Shown here piece by piece: positions 42,930 to 52,280 of a stretch of 64,000 nucleotides of DNA; positions within the stretch are counted from its first letter, which is position 1; each line of letters begins with the position of its first letter. The stretch covers positions 682,001 to 746,000 of the forward strand of contig NZ_LN881724.1 of assembly GCF_001457415.1 (NCBI RefSeq). The letters are read 5' to 3'. Origin of the DNA: Gorillibacterium timonense. GTDB taxonomy: Bacteria > Bacillota > Bacilli > Paenibacillales > NBRC-103111. The notes under the pieces were generated by a model. The model was not told the origin of the DNA. It did no database searches and saw nothing but the letters and a program-made list of their open reading frames with translations. The position numbers and the translations under genes were made by a program.

Positions 42930-44482
42930 AAAAATATGTTCTTAAGATTAAGTATATAATCGTAATAAAAATTGTTGCCGCTCTTATTTCTATTATTGGA
43001 TTAGCAAGTATGCCCTACATTTTGAAATTATTATTTGATTACGACTTTTCAAAAGGAAAGAGGGGAATTGTATATTTAGTTTTAGCTTATGCCTTTGCGA
43101 TGTTTATCGGAATGCTATTTGAGTATATAAGTCAAAGACATGCATGGAAGTTAGAGCAAAGATTTAATATATTGATCAAACAAGATCTGTTTGATTCGAT
43201 CCTTCGCAAAAAATATACGGATTTCAAGCATCATGAAGTCTCTGAATATATCTCGATATTTAACAATGATATAAAGACAAGTGAGCAATACATAGAAAGC
43301 ATCGTTGCCGTAATTCAGACTGTTTTACAGTTATTAGTATATGGGTTCTTTCTTTTCGCGCTTGATTACCGACTTGCAATCGTCATCATTTTGAGTTCAT
43401 CACTGAGTCTGATTTTGCCACATATTACGGGTGATCGCTTATCCCAAAAAAAGAGTGGTCATTTGTCAGCAATGGCATCTTACATAGATACTCTTCTTGA
43501 CTTATTATCTGGATTTCGATTTGTTAACAATGAAACAAGAACTAGTATTTCTCAAAAGCAAAAGATTTCCTTACTTGCAACAGAAGAGAAGCTTTACGAA
43601 TTCGGGAAGTTTAAGACATTTGCAAATGTACTAAGCGGAAGTAGCATGTATTTTTTACAGTTAGTTGTTTTTGCAGTAATAGCTCTCATGCTTCTCAAAC
43701 ATACCATCACGATGGGAATAGCTGTCGCTGCTCTAGGATATATTCAAAGCTTTTGCTTCCCTATGGCCTATCTATTAACGGAGATCAACAATGTAAACGC
43801 TTCAAAAAGCGCAAAAGAAAAACTCATAAAACTAATACAAGAAAAGATCGATTACAGACCAATAATAGAGAGATTTAGATCATCTATTAAATTCGTGAAT
43901 GTAAGTGTTAAATTAGGTGATTTCACCTTACAAAACTTTTCTTATGAATTTAAAAAGGGAAAGAAATATGCAATCGTCGGTCCAAGTGGAGTGGGAAAGT
44001 CAACGGTTTTTAATCTTTTGATGCAGTATATTCATCCTGATAGCGGCAAAATACTAATCGATGATAAATCCATATTGGGAATGGATACCAGCAAAATAAT
44101 AGCATGTATAAACCAATTTGAACACACGTTTAATGCGACATTCATGGAGAACGTGACTGTTTTTGGAGCTTATTCAGAAGGAACTGTGGAAAACGTATTT
44201 CATTATTTCACTAATGAAAAATTGAATACGATCTCAAAAAAGGAAAGCGCAAGAGATTTAAGTGGTGGCGAAAAACAAATGCTTCAATTGGTACGGCTAG
44301 TAGCAGTAGATAGTGAAATACTTCTATTTGATGAGTCATTCTCGGCTATCGATCACGAAAACTCCAAACAATTGCAACATAGTCTTCTATTAAAGGATAA
44401 AACAATTCTATTTATTACCCATAATAAAACAAGAGAAAATCTTGAGGACTTTGATGAAATTGTACAATTTCCCATGCTGTAA
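42926..44482 (+). CDS. ABC exporter, fused permease-ATPase, AT-rich
   Basis: The 518-residue half-transporter has about six transmembrane helices in residues 1-290 and an ATPase domain with Walker A GPSGVGKST (near 353), Q-loop NQFEHTF, signature DLSGGEKQM, Walker B EILLFDESFSAID and H-loop FITHNK. It lacks a C39 peptidase domain. The Walker B Glu is kept but the following ATSALD-type motif is changed to SFSAID. Composition is strongly AT-rich with many AAA/ATA/TTA codons, unlike both neighbours, pointing to horizontal acquisition. AAAAGG lies 7 nt before the ATG. Substrate unknown; the upstream small ORF is a candidate. Confidence 0.9.
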   Translation: MKKYVLKIKYIIVIKIVAALISIIGLASMPYILKLLFDYDFSKGKRGIVYLVLAYAFAMFIGMLFEYISQRHAWKLEQRFNILIKQDLFDSILRKKYTDFKHHEVSEYISIFNNDIKTSEQYIESIVAVIQTVLQLLVYGFFLFALDYRLAIVIILSSSLSLILPHITGDRLSQKKSGHLSAMASYIDTLLDLLSGFRFVNNETRTSISQKQKISLLATEEKLYEFGKFKTFANVLSGSSMYFLQLVVFAVIALMLLKHTITMGIAVAALGYIQSFCFPMAYLLTEINNVNASKSAKEKLIKLIQEKIDYRPIIERFRSSIKFVNVSVKLGDFTLQNFSYEFKKGKKYAIVGPSGVGKSTVFNLLMQYIHPDSGKILIDDKSILGMDTSKIIACINQFEHTFNATFMENVTVFGAYSEGTVENVFHYFTNEKLNTISKKESARDLSGGEKQMLQLVRLVAVDSEILLFDESFSAIDHENSKQLQHSLLLKDKTILFITHNKTRENLEDFDEIVQFPML

Positions 44483-44556
44483 TTAAGGCTCAACACCAAA
44501 GTTAGCTCTTGAGATATTAAGTCGCTATCTTGTTAGCAGAGGTGGTTAAAAAAGGA

Positions 44557-44585
44557 TTGATCTTCATCAAAACTTCACGTATGAT
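44557..44585 (+). promoter_or_regulatory. Sigma-A promoter of iron uptake operon
   Basis: TTGATC (-35, 44557) and TATGAT (-10, 44580) are separated by 17 bp. Transcription would start near 44592, inside the Fur box. Confidence 0.7.
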
Positions 44586-44593
44586 AGGTAATT

Positions 44594-44612
44594 GATAATG
44601 ATAATCAGTATC
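44594..44612 (+). promoter_or_regulatory. Fur box
   Basis: GATAATGATAATCAGTATC matches the 19-bp Fur consensus GATAATGATAATCATTATC at 18 of 19 positions, extended by flanking TT..AA. It covers the expected start point, so iron-loaded Fur would block the operon. Confidence 0.9.
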
Positions 44613-44651
44613 AATAGCATTATCGAATCCATAGGAGCAGGAGGTAACGAT

Positions 44652-45731
44652 TTGACCAGCAAGGACATCAGGCATAGAGGAGCGAGCGGCTTCTATTATG
44701 CGATCATGGTTCTCTTGATCGGCCTGATTCTCATATCCGCCGTATTTTCTGTCTCCATTGGGCAAGTCCGGATCCCGTTCGGGCAGTCCATGGAGATCAT
44801 GCTTCATACGCTGACGGGAGGTCACTTGGGCTCTCTGGAGCATGTGGAGAACCCATCCTTCGTGACGATCATCAGTCAGGTGAGAATGCCGCGCGTGCTC
44901 TTTGCTCTTCTCATCGGCATGGGGCTGTCCCTGTGCGGGGCGGTTATGCAAGCGGTCGTGCAAAACCCGTTGGCTGACCCGTACATACTCGGCATCTCAT
45001 CAGGTGCCTCTCTCGGGGCGACGTTCGCCATCCTGGTGGGCTTCGGGAGCGGAGCGTTCTTCTCCCAACTCGGCGTCGCCTTCGGCGCATTTGCCGGTGC
45101 GATCATCACGTCCATCGCCGTACTTGTCCTGTCCAGCATCGGGGGAAAGGCGACCTCGGTGAAGCTCGTCTTGTCCGGGGTTGTCATCGGGGCATTGTGC
45201 GGCTCCTTTTCCAGTCTTGTGATCTATTTCGCGAACAATGCGGAAGGGATCAAATCGGTGACCTTTTGGGCAATGGGGAGCCTGGCCTCGTCGAGCTGGG
45301 ATAAGGTGCCGATCCTGGCGGTGGTGGTTCTGCTCGGCTGCGCGCTGTTCCTCTTGCAATTCCGGGTGTTGAACACGATGCTGCTCGGCGATGAGTCGGC
45401 CGTTACTCTCGGCATCAATCTGAGCGTGTATCGCAAGCTCTACATGATTTTGACCGCTTTAATTACGGGAACGATGGTTGCCTATGCCGGGATGATCGGA
45501 TTTGTCGGACTGATCATACCCCACTTATGCAGAGGAATGTTTGGCTCTGATCACAAGCGGTTGATGCCGGCATCGCTTCTCGTCGGCGGGCTATTCCTGC
45601 TCTGGTCCGACATCCTGTCCCGAACGTTGATACACAACGTGGATTTGCCCATCGGAATTATCACATCGGTCATTGGCTCGCCGTTGTTTATCTACATGAT
45701 CGTCAAAAAAGGCTACCAATTCGGAGGGTAA
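44652..45731 (+). CDS. Iron/siderophore ABC transporter permease (FecCD family)
   Basis: The 359-residue permease has about ten transmembrane helices and the FecCD motifs QVRMPRVLFALLIGMGLSLC, QNPLADPYILGISSGASLGA and GFVGLIIPHLCRG. It forms the channel for Fe-siderophore, heme or cobalamin-like complexes; the Fur box indicates iron. TTG 44652 is preceded by AGGAGGTAAC; the longer in-frame TTG at 44592 is at the promoter's start point. Only one permease gene is present, so it must work as a homodimer. Confidence 0.94.
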   Translation: MTSKDIRHRGASGFYYAIMVLLIGLILISAVFSVSIGQVRIPFGQSMEIMLHTLTGGHLGSLEHVENPSFVTIISQVRMPRVLFALLIGMGLSLCGAVMQAVVQNPLADPYILGISSGASLGATFAILVGFGSGAFFSQLGVAFGAFAGAIITSIAVLVLSSIGGKATSVKLVLSGVVIGALCGSFSSLVIYFANNAEGIKSVTFWAMGSLASSSWDKVPILAVVVLLGCALFLLQFRVLNTMLLGDESAVTLGINLSVYRKLYMILTALITGTMVAYAGMIGFVGLIIPHLCRGMFGSDHKRLMPASLLVGGLFLLWSDILSRTLIHNVDLPIGIITSVIGSPLFIYMIVKKGYQFGG

Positions 45732-45736
45732 CAACC

Positions 45737-46498
45737 ATGGAATTGACCGCGCAAGGAATCGATATCCGGCTCGGGAAGAAGGACATCGTCAAGCAGGCTT
45801 CGGTTCAAGTGAAGGCCAAGCAGTTCGTCGGGCTGATCGGACCGAACGGGTGCGGGAAGTCGACGTTATTGAAGGGGATCTATAAAAGTTTGGTTCCTCA
45901 AAAGGGCACGGTCTTTCTCGATGACATGGACGTTCTGAGTACAACCGAGAAGAAGGTGTCCCAGCGGCTTGGCGTCGTGGGTCAGTTTAACGAGATGAGC
46001 TTCGATCTGACCGTTCATCAGATGGTGATGCTGGGGAGAACCCCGCACAAGAAAATGCTGGAGGCGGACAAGCAGGAGGATTTCGCTATTGTGGAGGAGG
46101 CGCTCGCCCGTACGAATCTCCTGGATTACAAAGATCGCAGCTATCAGTCGCTGTCCGGCGGCGAGAAGCAGCGCGTGATTCTAGCGCGAACCATCGCCCA
46201 GCAGCCCGCCTTCATGATCCTGGATGAGCCGACGAATCATCTGGACATTCGCTATCAGCTTGAAATCCTGTCCTGCGTGAAGGGACTGAAGATCGGCGTA
46301 TTGGCCGCTCTGCACGATTTGGAGATGGCCGCCCATTACTGCGACTACCTCTATGCGGTGAAGAACGGGGAGGTTTACACCCACGGTACGCCGGAAGAGG
46401 TGCTTACCAACGAAACCATCGAATCGCTCTATCAGGTCAAATGCCAGTCGTATCGAAATCCGGTGACCAACCGGTTGAGCTTTGCTTTTGGTCTATAG
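45737..46498 (+). CDS. Iron/siderophore ABC transporter ATPase
   Basis: The 253-residue FecE/BtuD-type ATPase has Walker A GPNGCGKST, signature SLSGGEKQRVILAR, Walker B FMILDEPTNHLDI and H-loop ALHDLEMA. It starts 5 bp after the permease stop. Together with the permease and lipoprotein it completes a type II importer. Confidence 0.95.
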   Translation: MELTAQGIDIRLGKKDIVKQASVQVKAKQFVGLIGPNGCGKSTLLKGIYKSLVPQKGTVFLDDMDVLSTTEKKVSQRLGVVGQFNEMSFDLTVHQMVMLGRTPHKKMLEADKQEDFAIVEEALARTNLLDYKDRSYQSLSGGEKQRVILARTIAQQPAFMILDEPTNHLDIRYQLEILSCVKGLKIGVLAALHDLEMAAHYCDYLYAVKNGEVYTHGTPEEVLTNETIESLYQVKCQSYRNPVTNRLSFAFGL

Positions 46499-46518
46499 AA
46501 AAGGGGAGGAATTTACCA

Positions 46519-47589
46519 ATGAAAAAAGTATGGATGACGGTATCGGCTTTAACGCTTATGGTGGCCTTGTCCGCCTGTGGAAACACAACCAAATCGGGTT
46601 CCAGTGAACCGGCTGCTACCTCGACGGCTACCGCGCAGGCAACCGCTGTTGCAACGGCTGCCGCAACAACCCCTGTTGAGACGGTCACCTATCCGGTGAC
46701 GATCCAAAACTTCAAGAAAGCCGAAGGGGGAACGACCTGGGAAGCGAAGGAGCAAGTCTTTGATAAGGCGCCAGAACGCATCATGGCCAACACTCGCCCG
46801 GCGGCGGAGCTGCTGCTGCATCTGGGACTTGGAGACAGGATCGTTGGCGTTGGCGCCAATTTTGGAGCGCCGGACAAGTCCGTAGAAGCCGAGTACGCCA
46901 AGCTGAATATTCTGAGCGACAGTTATGTAGGAAAGGAGGTTACCTTGGGTACAAATCCGGACCTGGTCTTCGGGAGAGGCGGGCTGTTTGACAATGCCGA
47001 CTGGGGAGTGGGAACCGTCGATTCGATCAACAGTATGGGGATCAAAACCTATGTGCTGGAATCCTCGATCACCGGCGGCACGTACAATTCCATCTACAAG
47101 GACATCGAGAACGCAGGGGAAATCTTCAATGTGAAGGAAAAAGCGGATGAGTTCATCCAGGAGCTGAAGAACCGGCAAGAGGCCATCGCGTCCAAGCTGG
47201 CTGGGATCAAGGAGGAGAAGACCTTTGCCTACCTGCACATGAGTGACCCGAAACAGGTCTACGTCTATGCGGCCGGGAAGGAATCCTTTTTCAATGATTC
47301 GTTCAAGATGGTCAAGCTGAACAATGCTTTCGAAAATGTCGATGGCGAGGTTAGCGTGGAAAAGCTGATTGAAACCAACCCGGATGTGCTGATCATTCCG
47401 GACTGGGAAGGAGGCGCCGAGGCGATCAAGGAGGCCCTCTACGCCAATCCGCAGCTGACGAGCATGAAGGCGATTCAGAACAAACAAATTTATGCGGTCG
47501 ACTACAACTACATGTTCGGCTATGGCTATAACACGATCGACGGGATGGAGCTGCTGGCAAAGGAAATGTATCCCGATCTGTTCAAATAA
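46519..47589 (+). CDS. Iron-siderophore-type substrate-binding lipoprotein
   Basis: The 356-residue lipoprotein has a signal peptide and lipobox VALSAC (Cys20), a Ser/Thr/Ala-rich linker (about residues 26-54), and a class III binding-protein fold: PERIMANTRPAAELLLHLGL, NPDLVFGRGG, YLHMSDPKQVYVY and NPDVLIIPDWEGG. It would deliver the iron complex to the permease. ATG 46519 follows GGGGAGG; the in-frame start at 46441 is inside the ATPase gene. The order permease-ATPase-binding protein is unusual, as the binding protein is commonly first. Confidence 0.92.
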   Translation: MKKVWMTVSALTLMVALSACGNTTKSGSSEPAATSTATAQATAVATAAATTPVETVTYPVTIQNFKKAEGGTTWEAKEQVFDKAPERIMANTRPAAELLLHLGLGDRIVGVGANFGAPDKSVEAEYAKLNILSDSYVGKEVTLGTNPDLVFGRGGLFDNADWGVGTVDSINSMGIKTYVLESSITGGTYNSIYKDIENAGEIFNVKEKADEFIQELKNRQEAIASKLAGIKEEKTFAYLHMSDPKQVYVYAAGKESFFNDSFKMVKLNNAFENVDGEVSVEKLIETNPDVLIIPDWEGGAEAIKEALYANPQLTSMKAIQNKQIYAVDYNYMFGYGYNTIDGMELLAKEMYPDLFK

Positions 47590-47623
47590 CAACCTCACCT
47601 AGAGAAAGGAGTTGCCCCTTCCG

Positions 47624-49339
47624 TTGATCCGTAGATTTTTCGCCTATTATCGGCCTTATAAAGCGTTGTTTCTGCTCGACTTCGGCTGTGCGATCATTGC
47701 CGGTTTGCTGGAATTGGCTTTTCCGATTGCCGTGAACCTGTTCGTCGATGACCTGCTCCCCGGCGGAAAATGGAACATGATCGTGTGGGCTTCGCTCGGA
47801 CTCATCGCTCTGTATGCCTTTAGCGCGGTGCTCACGTATATCGTCAATTATTGGGGCCACATGCTCGGCATCAACATCGAGACCGATATGCGGCGCAAGC
47901 TGTTCTCGCATATTCAGAAGCTGTCCTTCCGTTTCTTTGACAACACGAAGACCGGTCACCTGATCGGTCGCCTGACGAACGATATGAACATGATCGGCGA
48001 GATGGCCCACCATGGGCCGGAGGATTTGTTCATTGCCGTAATGACGTTGGCCGGCTCCTTCCTCCTCATGCTGTCGATCAATTGGCAGTTGGCGCTTCTG
48101 ACATTCGTCATCGTTCCGGCTATTCTATGGCTGGTGATCTTCTTTAATCAGAAGATGACGAAAGCCATTCACCAGCTCTTCCGTGATGTCGGCGATTTCA
48201 ACGCCCGCATTGAGGACAGCGTCGGCGGAATCCGCGTTGTTAAGGCATTCTCCAACGAAGCGCACGAGGAAGCGCAGTTTGCGGTAAACAACGGGCGCTT
48301 CCGCCTCACCAAGCTCGCCTCCTACAAGCTGATTGCCAAGAATGGCTCGATCAGCTACGTGATGATGCGTTTCGTCACGGTGTTTGTCATGATCTGCGGC
48401 ACCTGGTATGTCATTCAAGACCAGCTTACCTACGGCGAATTCATCGGCTTCCTGCTGCTCACGAACGTATTCTTCCGGCCTATCGAGAAGATCAATGCCA
48501 TCGTGGAAAGCTACCCGCAAGGTTTTGCGGGCTTCAAGCGCTATACGGAGCTCATCGATACAGAGCCCGATGTAGAGGATGCGCCGGAAGCCGTGGTCAT
48601 GAAGCCGTTCGAGCGGGAAATCCGTTACCAGAATGTTACCTTCGGGTACGAAGGGGAGAAAAAGGTGCTGGATGGGGTGAATTTCACCATCCGGCGAGGA
48701 GAGACGGTCGCGTTCGTTGGACCCTCCGGAGCGGGAAAAACCACGATGTGCAGCCTTCTTCCGCGTTTCTATGACGTAGACGGAGGAAGCATTACCATCG
48801 ATGGCGAGGACATCCGGGAGGTCACGCAGGATTCGCTCCGCAGCCAGATCGGCATCGTCCAGCAGGATGTCTTCCTGTTCACCGGAACCATCCGCGAGAA
48901 CATCCTGTACGGCAAGCTGGGAGCCAGCGACGAGGAAGTTTGGAAAGCGGCGCGGCGGGCGCATCTGGATGAATTCATTCAGGCTCAGGAGAAGGGGATG
49001 GACACCGTCATCGGTGAACGAGGCGTGAAGCTCTCAGGCGGCCAAAAGCAGCGGCTTGCCATCGCGCGTATGTTCCTGAAGAACCCGCCGATCCTGATTC
49101 TCGACGAAGCGACGTCTGCTCTCGACACGGAGACGGAGCTTGCGATTCAGCAATCGCTCAGAGAGCTGTCCGAAGGGCGCACGACACTCGTGATCGCCCA
49201 CCGGTTGGCCACGATCAAGGAAGCGAACCGCATTGCGGTAGTCACGGAGCAGGGGATAACCGAGCAAGGAAAGCATCAGGAGTTGATCGCGGCAGGCGGA
49301 GTCTACAGCCGACTCCATCAGGCTCAGTTTGGAATGTAG
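47624..49339 (+). CDS. ABC exporter, fused permease-ATPase
   Basis: The 571-residue half-transporter has six transmembrane helices (residues about 1-300) and an ATPase with Walker A GPSGAGKTT, signature KLSGGQKQRLAIAR, Walker B PILILDEATSALD and H-loop VIAHR. It follows the iron operon by 34 bp without a terminator, so it may be Fur-controlled and export a siderophore or other metabolite, which is inference. AAAGGAG lies 12 nt before TTG 47624; TTG 47612 directly abuts it. Confidence 0.92.
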   Translation: MIRRFFAYYRPYKALFLLDFGCAIIAGLLELAFPIAVNLFVDDLLPGGKWNMIVWASLGLIALYAFSAVLTYIVNYWGHMLGINIETDMRRKLFSHIQKLSFRFFDNTKTGHLIGRLTNDMNMIGEMAHHGPEDLFIAVMTLAGSFLLMLSINWQLALLTFVIVPAILWLVIFFNQKMTKAIHQLFRDVGDFNARIEDSVGGIRVVKAFSNEAHEEAQFAVNNGRFRLTKLASYKLIAKNGSISYVMMRFVTVFVMICGTWYVIQDQLTYGEFIGFLLLTNVFFRPIEKINAIVESYPQGFAGFKRYTELIDTEPDVEDAPEAVVMKPFEREIRYQNVTFGYEGEKKVLDGVNFTIRRGETVAFVGPSGAGKTTMCSLLPRFYDVDGGSITIDGEDIREVTQDSLRSQIGIVQQDVFLFTGTIRENILYGKLGASDEEVWKAARRAHLDEFIQAQEKGMDTVIGERGVKLSGGQKQRLAIARMFLKNPPILILDEATSALDTETELAIQQSLRELSEGRTTLVIAHRLATIKEANRIAVVTEQGITEQGKHQELIAAGGVYSRLHQAQFGM

Positions 49340-49351
49340 CACAAGAACTGC

Positions 49352-49399
49352 AAAAAGAGCGATTCCCCAGGCGATATTGCCTGGGGAATCGCTCTTTTT
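49352..49399. terminator. Strong bidirectional terminator
   Basis: A perfect 21-bp stem (49352-49372 with 49379-49399, loop GATATT) has A5/T5 ends and separates the convergent iron and qox operons. Confidence 0.95.
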
Positions 49400-49424
49400 C
49401 AAGGCGAATAGAGGAGCTTGCTTA

Positions 49425-49712
49425 TCAATACCAGCCCCATACAAAGATAAACAGCGTGCCGAAGATCGTGACGAGCCCGACGAAGAGCGCATACCCGATG
49501 TTCAGGTACAAAGTCGACTTGGACCGGTCTTCCCCGATGTGCATGAAGAGGAACAGCTGCAGCGATGCTTGAATCAGGGCGGTCACGATCAGGATCGCCA
49601 TGCTTGCGGCACTAGACAGGTCGAACATGACCACGGTCAGAGCGACGACCGTCAGGACGAGCGAGGAGACAAAGCCCATGACATGACGGATGGGAAACAA
49701 ATCTTTCAACAT
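49425..49712 (-). CDS. qoxD: Cytochrome aa3 quinol oxidase subunit IV
   Basis: The 95-residue protein has three transmembrane helices and the subunit IV pattern FPIRHVMGFVSSLVLT, IQASLQLFLFMH and FGTLFIFVWGWY. It stabilises the oxidase assembly. It is the last gene of the operon; its start follows the qoxC stop by 1 bp. Confidence 0.93.
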   Translation of the reverse strand: MLKDLFPIRHVMGFVSSLVLTVVALTVVMFDLSSAASMAILIVTALIQASLQLFLFMHIGEDRSKSTLYLNIGYALFVGLVTIFGTLFIFVWGWY

Positions 49713-49713
49713 G

Positions 49714-50310
49714 TCACATCATTCCTTTCAGGTAGACGAAGCTGAAGATGAAGATCCACACGACGTCGAGAAAGTGCCAGTACAGGGAGAAAATGAACGA
49801 TTTGTTGGCCGTCGCCGGAGTGAAGCCCTCGCGGCTGACCTGGATCAGGATCGCCGAGCCCCAGAGGAGGCCGAACGTCACGTGAGCTCCATGAGTGCCG
49901 AGCAGAACGAACAGGCTCGATAGGAAGGCGCTCGTGGTCAGAGTCGCTCCCTCATGGACATACGTGAAGAATTCCGTGATTTCGACTCCAAGGAAGACGA
50001 GCCCGAGCAGAAGCGTAATGCCGATGAAGACCATCGCCGGCTTCTTGTAGCCCAGCCTCATCGCGTGAATCGCGAGTCCGATGGTAAAGCTGCTCGTCAG
50101 AAGCACGAAGGTTTCCACGAGCACGGGGCCGAGCTCGAACAGCTCGGAGCCGCTCGGACCGTTGGCGAAGCGGTCCACAAGAACGAAGAAGACCGTAAAC
50201 AGTGTCGAGAAGAGCGCGATTTCCGCTCCGAGGAAGATCCAGAAGCCGAGAATCCGGTTGCTGTTCTCCTCTGTGGAATATTCCAGCGGACGGGAAGCGT
50301 CTAGTTTCAT
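49714..50310 (-). CDS. qoxC: Cytochrome aa3 quinol oxidase subunit III
   Basis: The 198-residue protein has five transmembrane helices, including EENSNRILGFWIFLGAEIAL, GTHGAHVTFGLLWG and YWHFLDVVWIFIFSFVYL, typical of short five-helix quinol-oxidase subunit III. It overlaps qoxB by 4 bp. Confidence 0.95.
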   Translation of the reverse strand: MKLDASRPLEYSTEENSNRILGFWIFLGAEIALFSTLFTVFFVLVDRFANGPSGSELFELGPVLVETFVLLTSSFTIGLAIHAMRLGYKKPAMVFIGITLLLGLVFLGVEITEFFTYVHEGATLTTSAFLSSLFVLLGTHGAHVTFGLLWGSAILIQVSREGFTPATANKSFIFSLYWHFLDVVWIFIFSFVYLKGMM

Positions 50311-52253
50311 ACCGGTTCACCCCGCAGTTTCTTTTCGGTTTGACGAATTTCCTCAACCGGAATAATAAAGCCATGGTCTCGGTCAAAGGACATGGCGGCC
50401 ATGATTGCGAGCACTCCAATCCCGGCGACAATCGCTGGAATCCACCAACTGAAGACAAGGAAGAAGCCCAGGAAGAAGAACGCGATGCCGAGCACGAAAG
50501 GCTTGCCGGTATTGTTCGGCAGGTGGATTGGCTCAAGCTTGCCCTCGAAGATTGGCTTCTTCTTGTCGATCTTGGAGAACCAGAAGGCGTCGATCGTTTT
50601 GACGTTCGGAATTTCCGCAAAGTTGTAGGCCGGAACCGGGCTTTGCGTAGCCCATTCCAGAGTCCGTGCGTCCCAGGGATCTCCCGTCGTTTCGCGCGGG
50701 CTGTGACGGAAGCTCCAATACACGTTGTACACAAGAACGATGAAACCAGCCGCGAGACCGAGCGCGCCGAGGAAGGAGATAAAGTTAAGCGGCCCGAATC
50801 CGGTTTCGGCCGAGTACGTGTACATCCGGCGGGTCATCCCCTTAAGGCCGAGCAGGAACAGCGGGAAGAACGTGATGTTAAAGCAGACTGCGATGAGCCA
50901 GAATGCGAGTTTGCCAAGCTTTTCGTTCAACCGGAAGCCGAAAACCTTGGGGAACCAGTAATGGAACCCGGCGATGACGGCGAACACGGCGCCTGGAATG
51001 AGCACGTAGTGGAAGTGAGCGACCAGGAACATGGTGTTATGGTAATGATAGTCGGCGCTGGCCATCGCCAGCATGACGCCCGTTACGCCGCCTAAAGTGA
51101 AGATCGGGATGAACGCCATCGCGTAAAGCATAGGCGTCGTCAAGCTGATCTTGCCTCGATGCAGCGTAAAGAGCCAGTTGAAGATCTTGACGCCGGTCGG
51201 AACGGCGATCGCCATCGTCGTGATCGAGAAGAAGCCGTTGACCATCGCGCCTTGCCCCATCGTGTAGAAATGGTGCGCCCAGACGACGAAGGACAGGAGG
51301 GAGATCGCGACCATGCTGATGACCATCGATTTGTAGCCGTACAGGTTCTTCTTGGCGAAGGTGGAGATGATATCGCTGTAAATCCCGAAGGCCGGAAGAA
51401 TGACGATATAAACCTCGGGATGCCCCCATACCCAGAATAGGTTGGCCCAGAGCATATCCATCCCGCCGTTCGCCATGGTGAAGAACTGCGCTCCGAAGAG
51501 GCGGTCGAACATCATGAGCAGAAGAGCAACTGTCAGAACCGGGAATGCGAAGGTGATGATGACGCTGGTGATGAGCGTAGACCAGGTGAACATCGGCAGG
51601 CGCATCAGCTTGAGGCCGGGAGCGCGCATCCGCAGAATGGTCACGAGGAAGTTGATGCCCGTCATGAGCGTCCCGATCCCGGAGATCTGCAGAGCAATTG
51701 AATAGTAGTTGTTGCCGACGGTGGGGCTGAACTCTTTGCTCGCGAGCGGGAAATAAGCGGACCAGCCGGCATCCGGCGATCCCCCGATCACAAAGGAGAG
51801 GTTCAACAGCATGGCGCCGGCGAAGAACAACCAGAAGCTGATCGCGTTCAGGCGCGGGAAAGCGACGTCGCGCGCGCCGATCTGCAGCGGGATCACGACG
51901 TTCATGAGACCGAAGATGAAGGGCATGGCCATGAACAAGATCATGATAAGGCCGTGAGTGGTGAAGACTTCATTGTAATGCTGAGCGTCAAGGAATTTCA
52001 TTTCAGGCGCTGCGGTTTGTGCGCGCATCATGAGCGCGTCGACTCCGCCGCGGAACAGCATTAACAGAGCGCAGATGATATACATGACGCCAATGCGTTT
52101 GTGGTCGACCGTTGTCAACCACTCCCGCCACAGGTAGCCCCATTTCTTGAAATAGGTCAAGCCTGCGACGATCCCGATGGAGGCGAGTGCTATGGAAACC
52201 ATCGCCCCGTAGATCATCGGTTCGCCGGTAACGAAAAATTCATCCCATTTCAT
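50307..52253 (-). CDS. qoxB: Cytochrome aa3 quinol oxidase subunit I
   Basis: The 648-residue heme-copper oxidase subunit I has the low-spin heme ligand His in TTHGLIMILFMA, the binuclear center His-Tyr pair in WGHPEVYIVILPAFG, the CuB His pair in WAHHFYTMG and the high-spin/low-spin heme His pair in VAHFHYVLIPG. The length matches QoxB. It reduces oxygen to water and pumps protons. AAGGAG precedes the ATG 27 bp after qoxA. Confidence 0.97.
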   Translation of the reverse strand: MKWDEFFVTGEPMIYGAMVSIALASIGIVAGLTYFKKWGYLWREWLTTVDHKRIGVMYIICALLMLFRGGVDALMMRAQTAAPEMKFLDAQHYNEVFTTHGLIMILFMAMPFIFGLMNVVIPLQIGARDVAFPRLNAISFWLFFAGAMLLNLSFVIGGSPDAGWSAYFPLASKEFSPTVGNNYYSIALQISGIGTLMTGINFLVTILRMRAPGLKLMRLPMFTWSTLITSVIITFAFPVLTVALLLMMFDRLFGAQFFTMANGGMDMLWANLFWVWGHPEVYIVILPAFGIYSDIISTFAKKNLYGYKSMVISMVAISLLSFVVWAHHFYTMGQGAMVNGFFSITTMAIAVPTGVKIFNWLFTLHRGKISLTTPMLYAMAFIPIFTLGGVTGVMLAMASADYHYHNTMFLVAHFHYVLIPGAVFAVIAGFHYWFPKVFGFRLNEKLGKLAFWLIAVCFNITFFPLFLLGLKGMTRRMYTYSAETGFGPLNFISFLGALGLAAGFIVLVYNVYWSFRHSPRETTGDPWDARTLEWATQSPVPAYNFAEIPNVKTIDAFWFSKIDKKKPIFEGKLEPIHLPNNTGKPFVLGIAFFFLGFFLVFSWWIPAIVAGIGVLAIMAAMSFDRDHGFIIPVEEIRQTEKKLRGEPV

Positions 52254-52280
52254 AAGGGTAGGTTCTCCTTTCGGGTTGTC

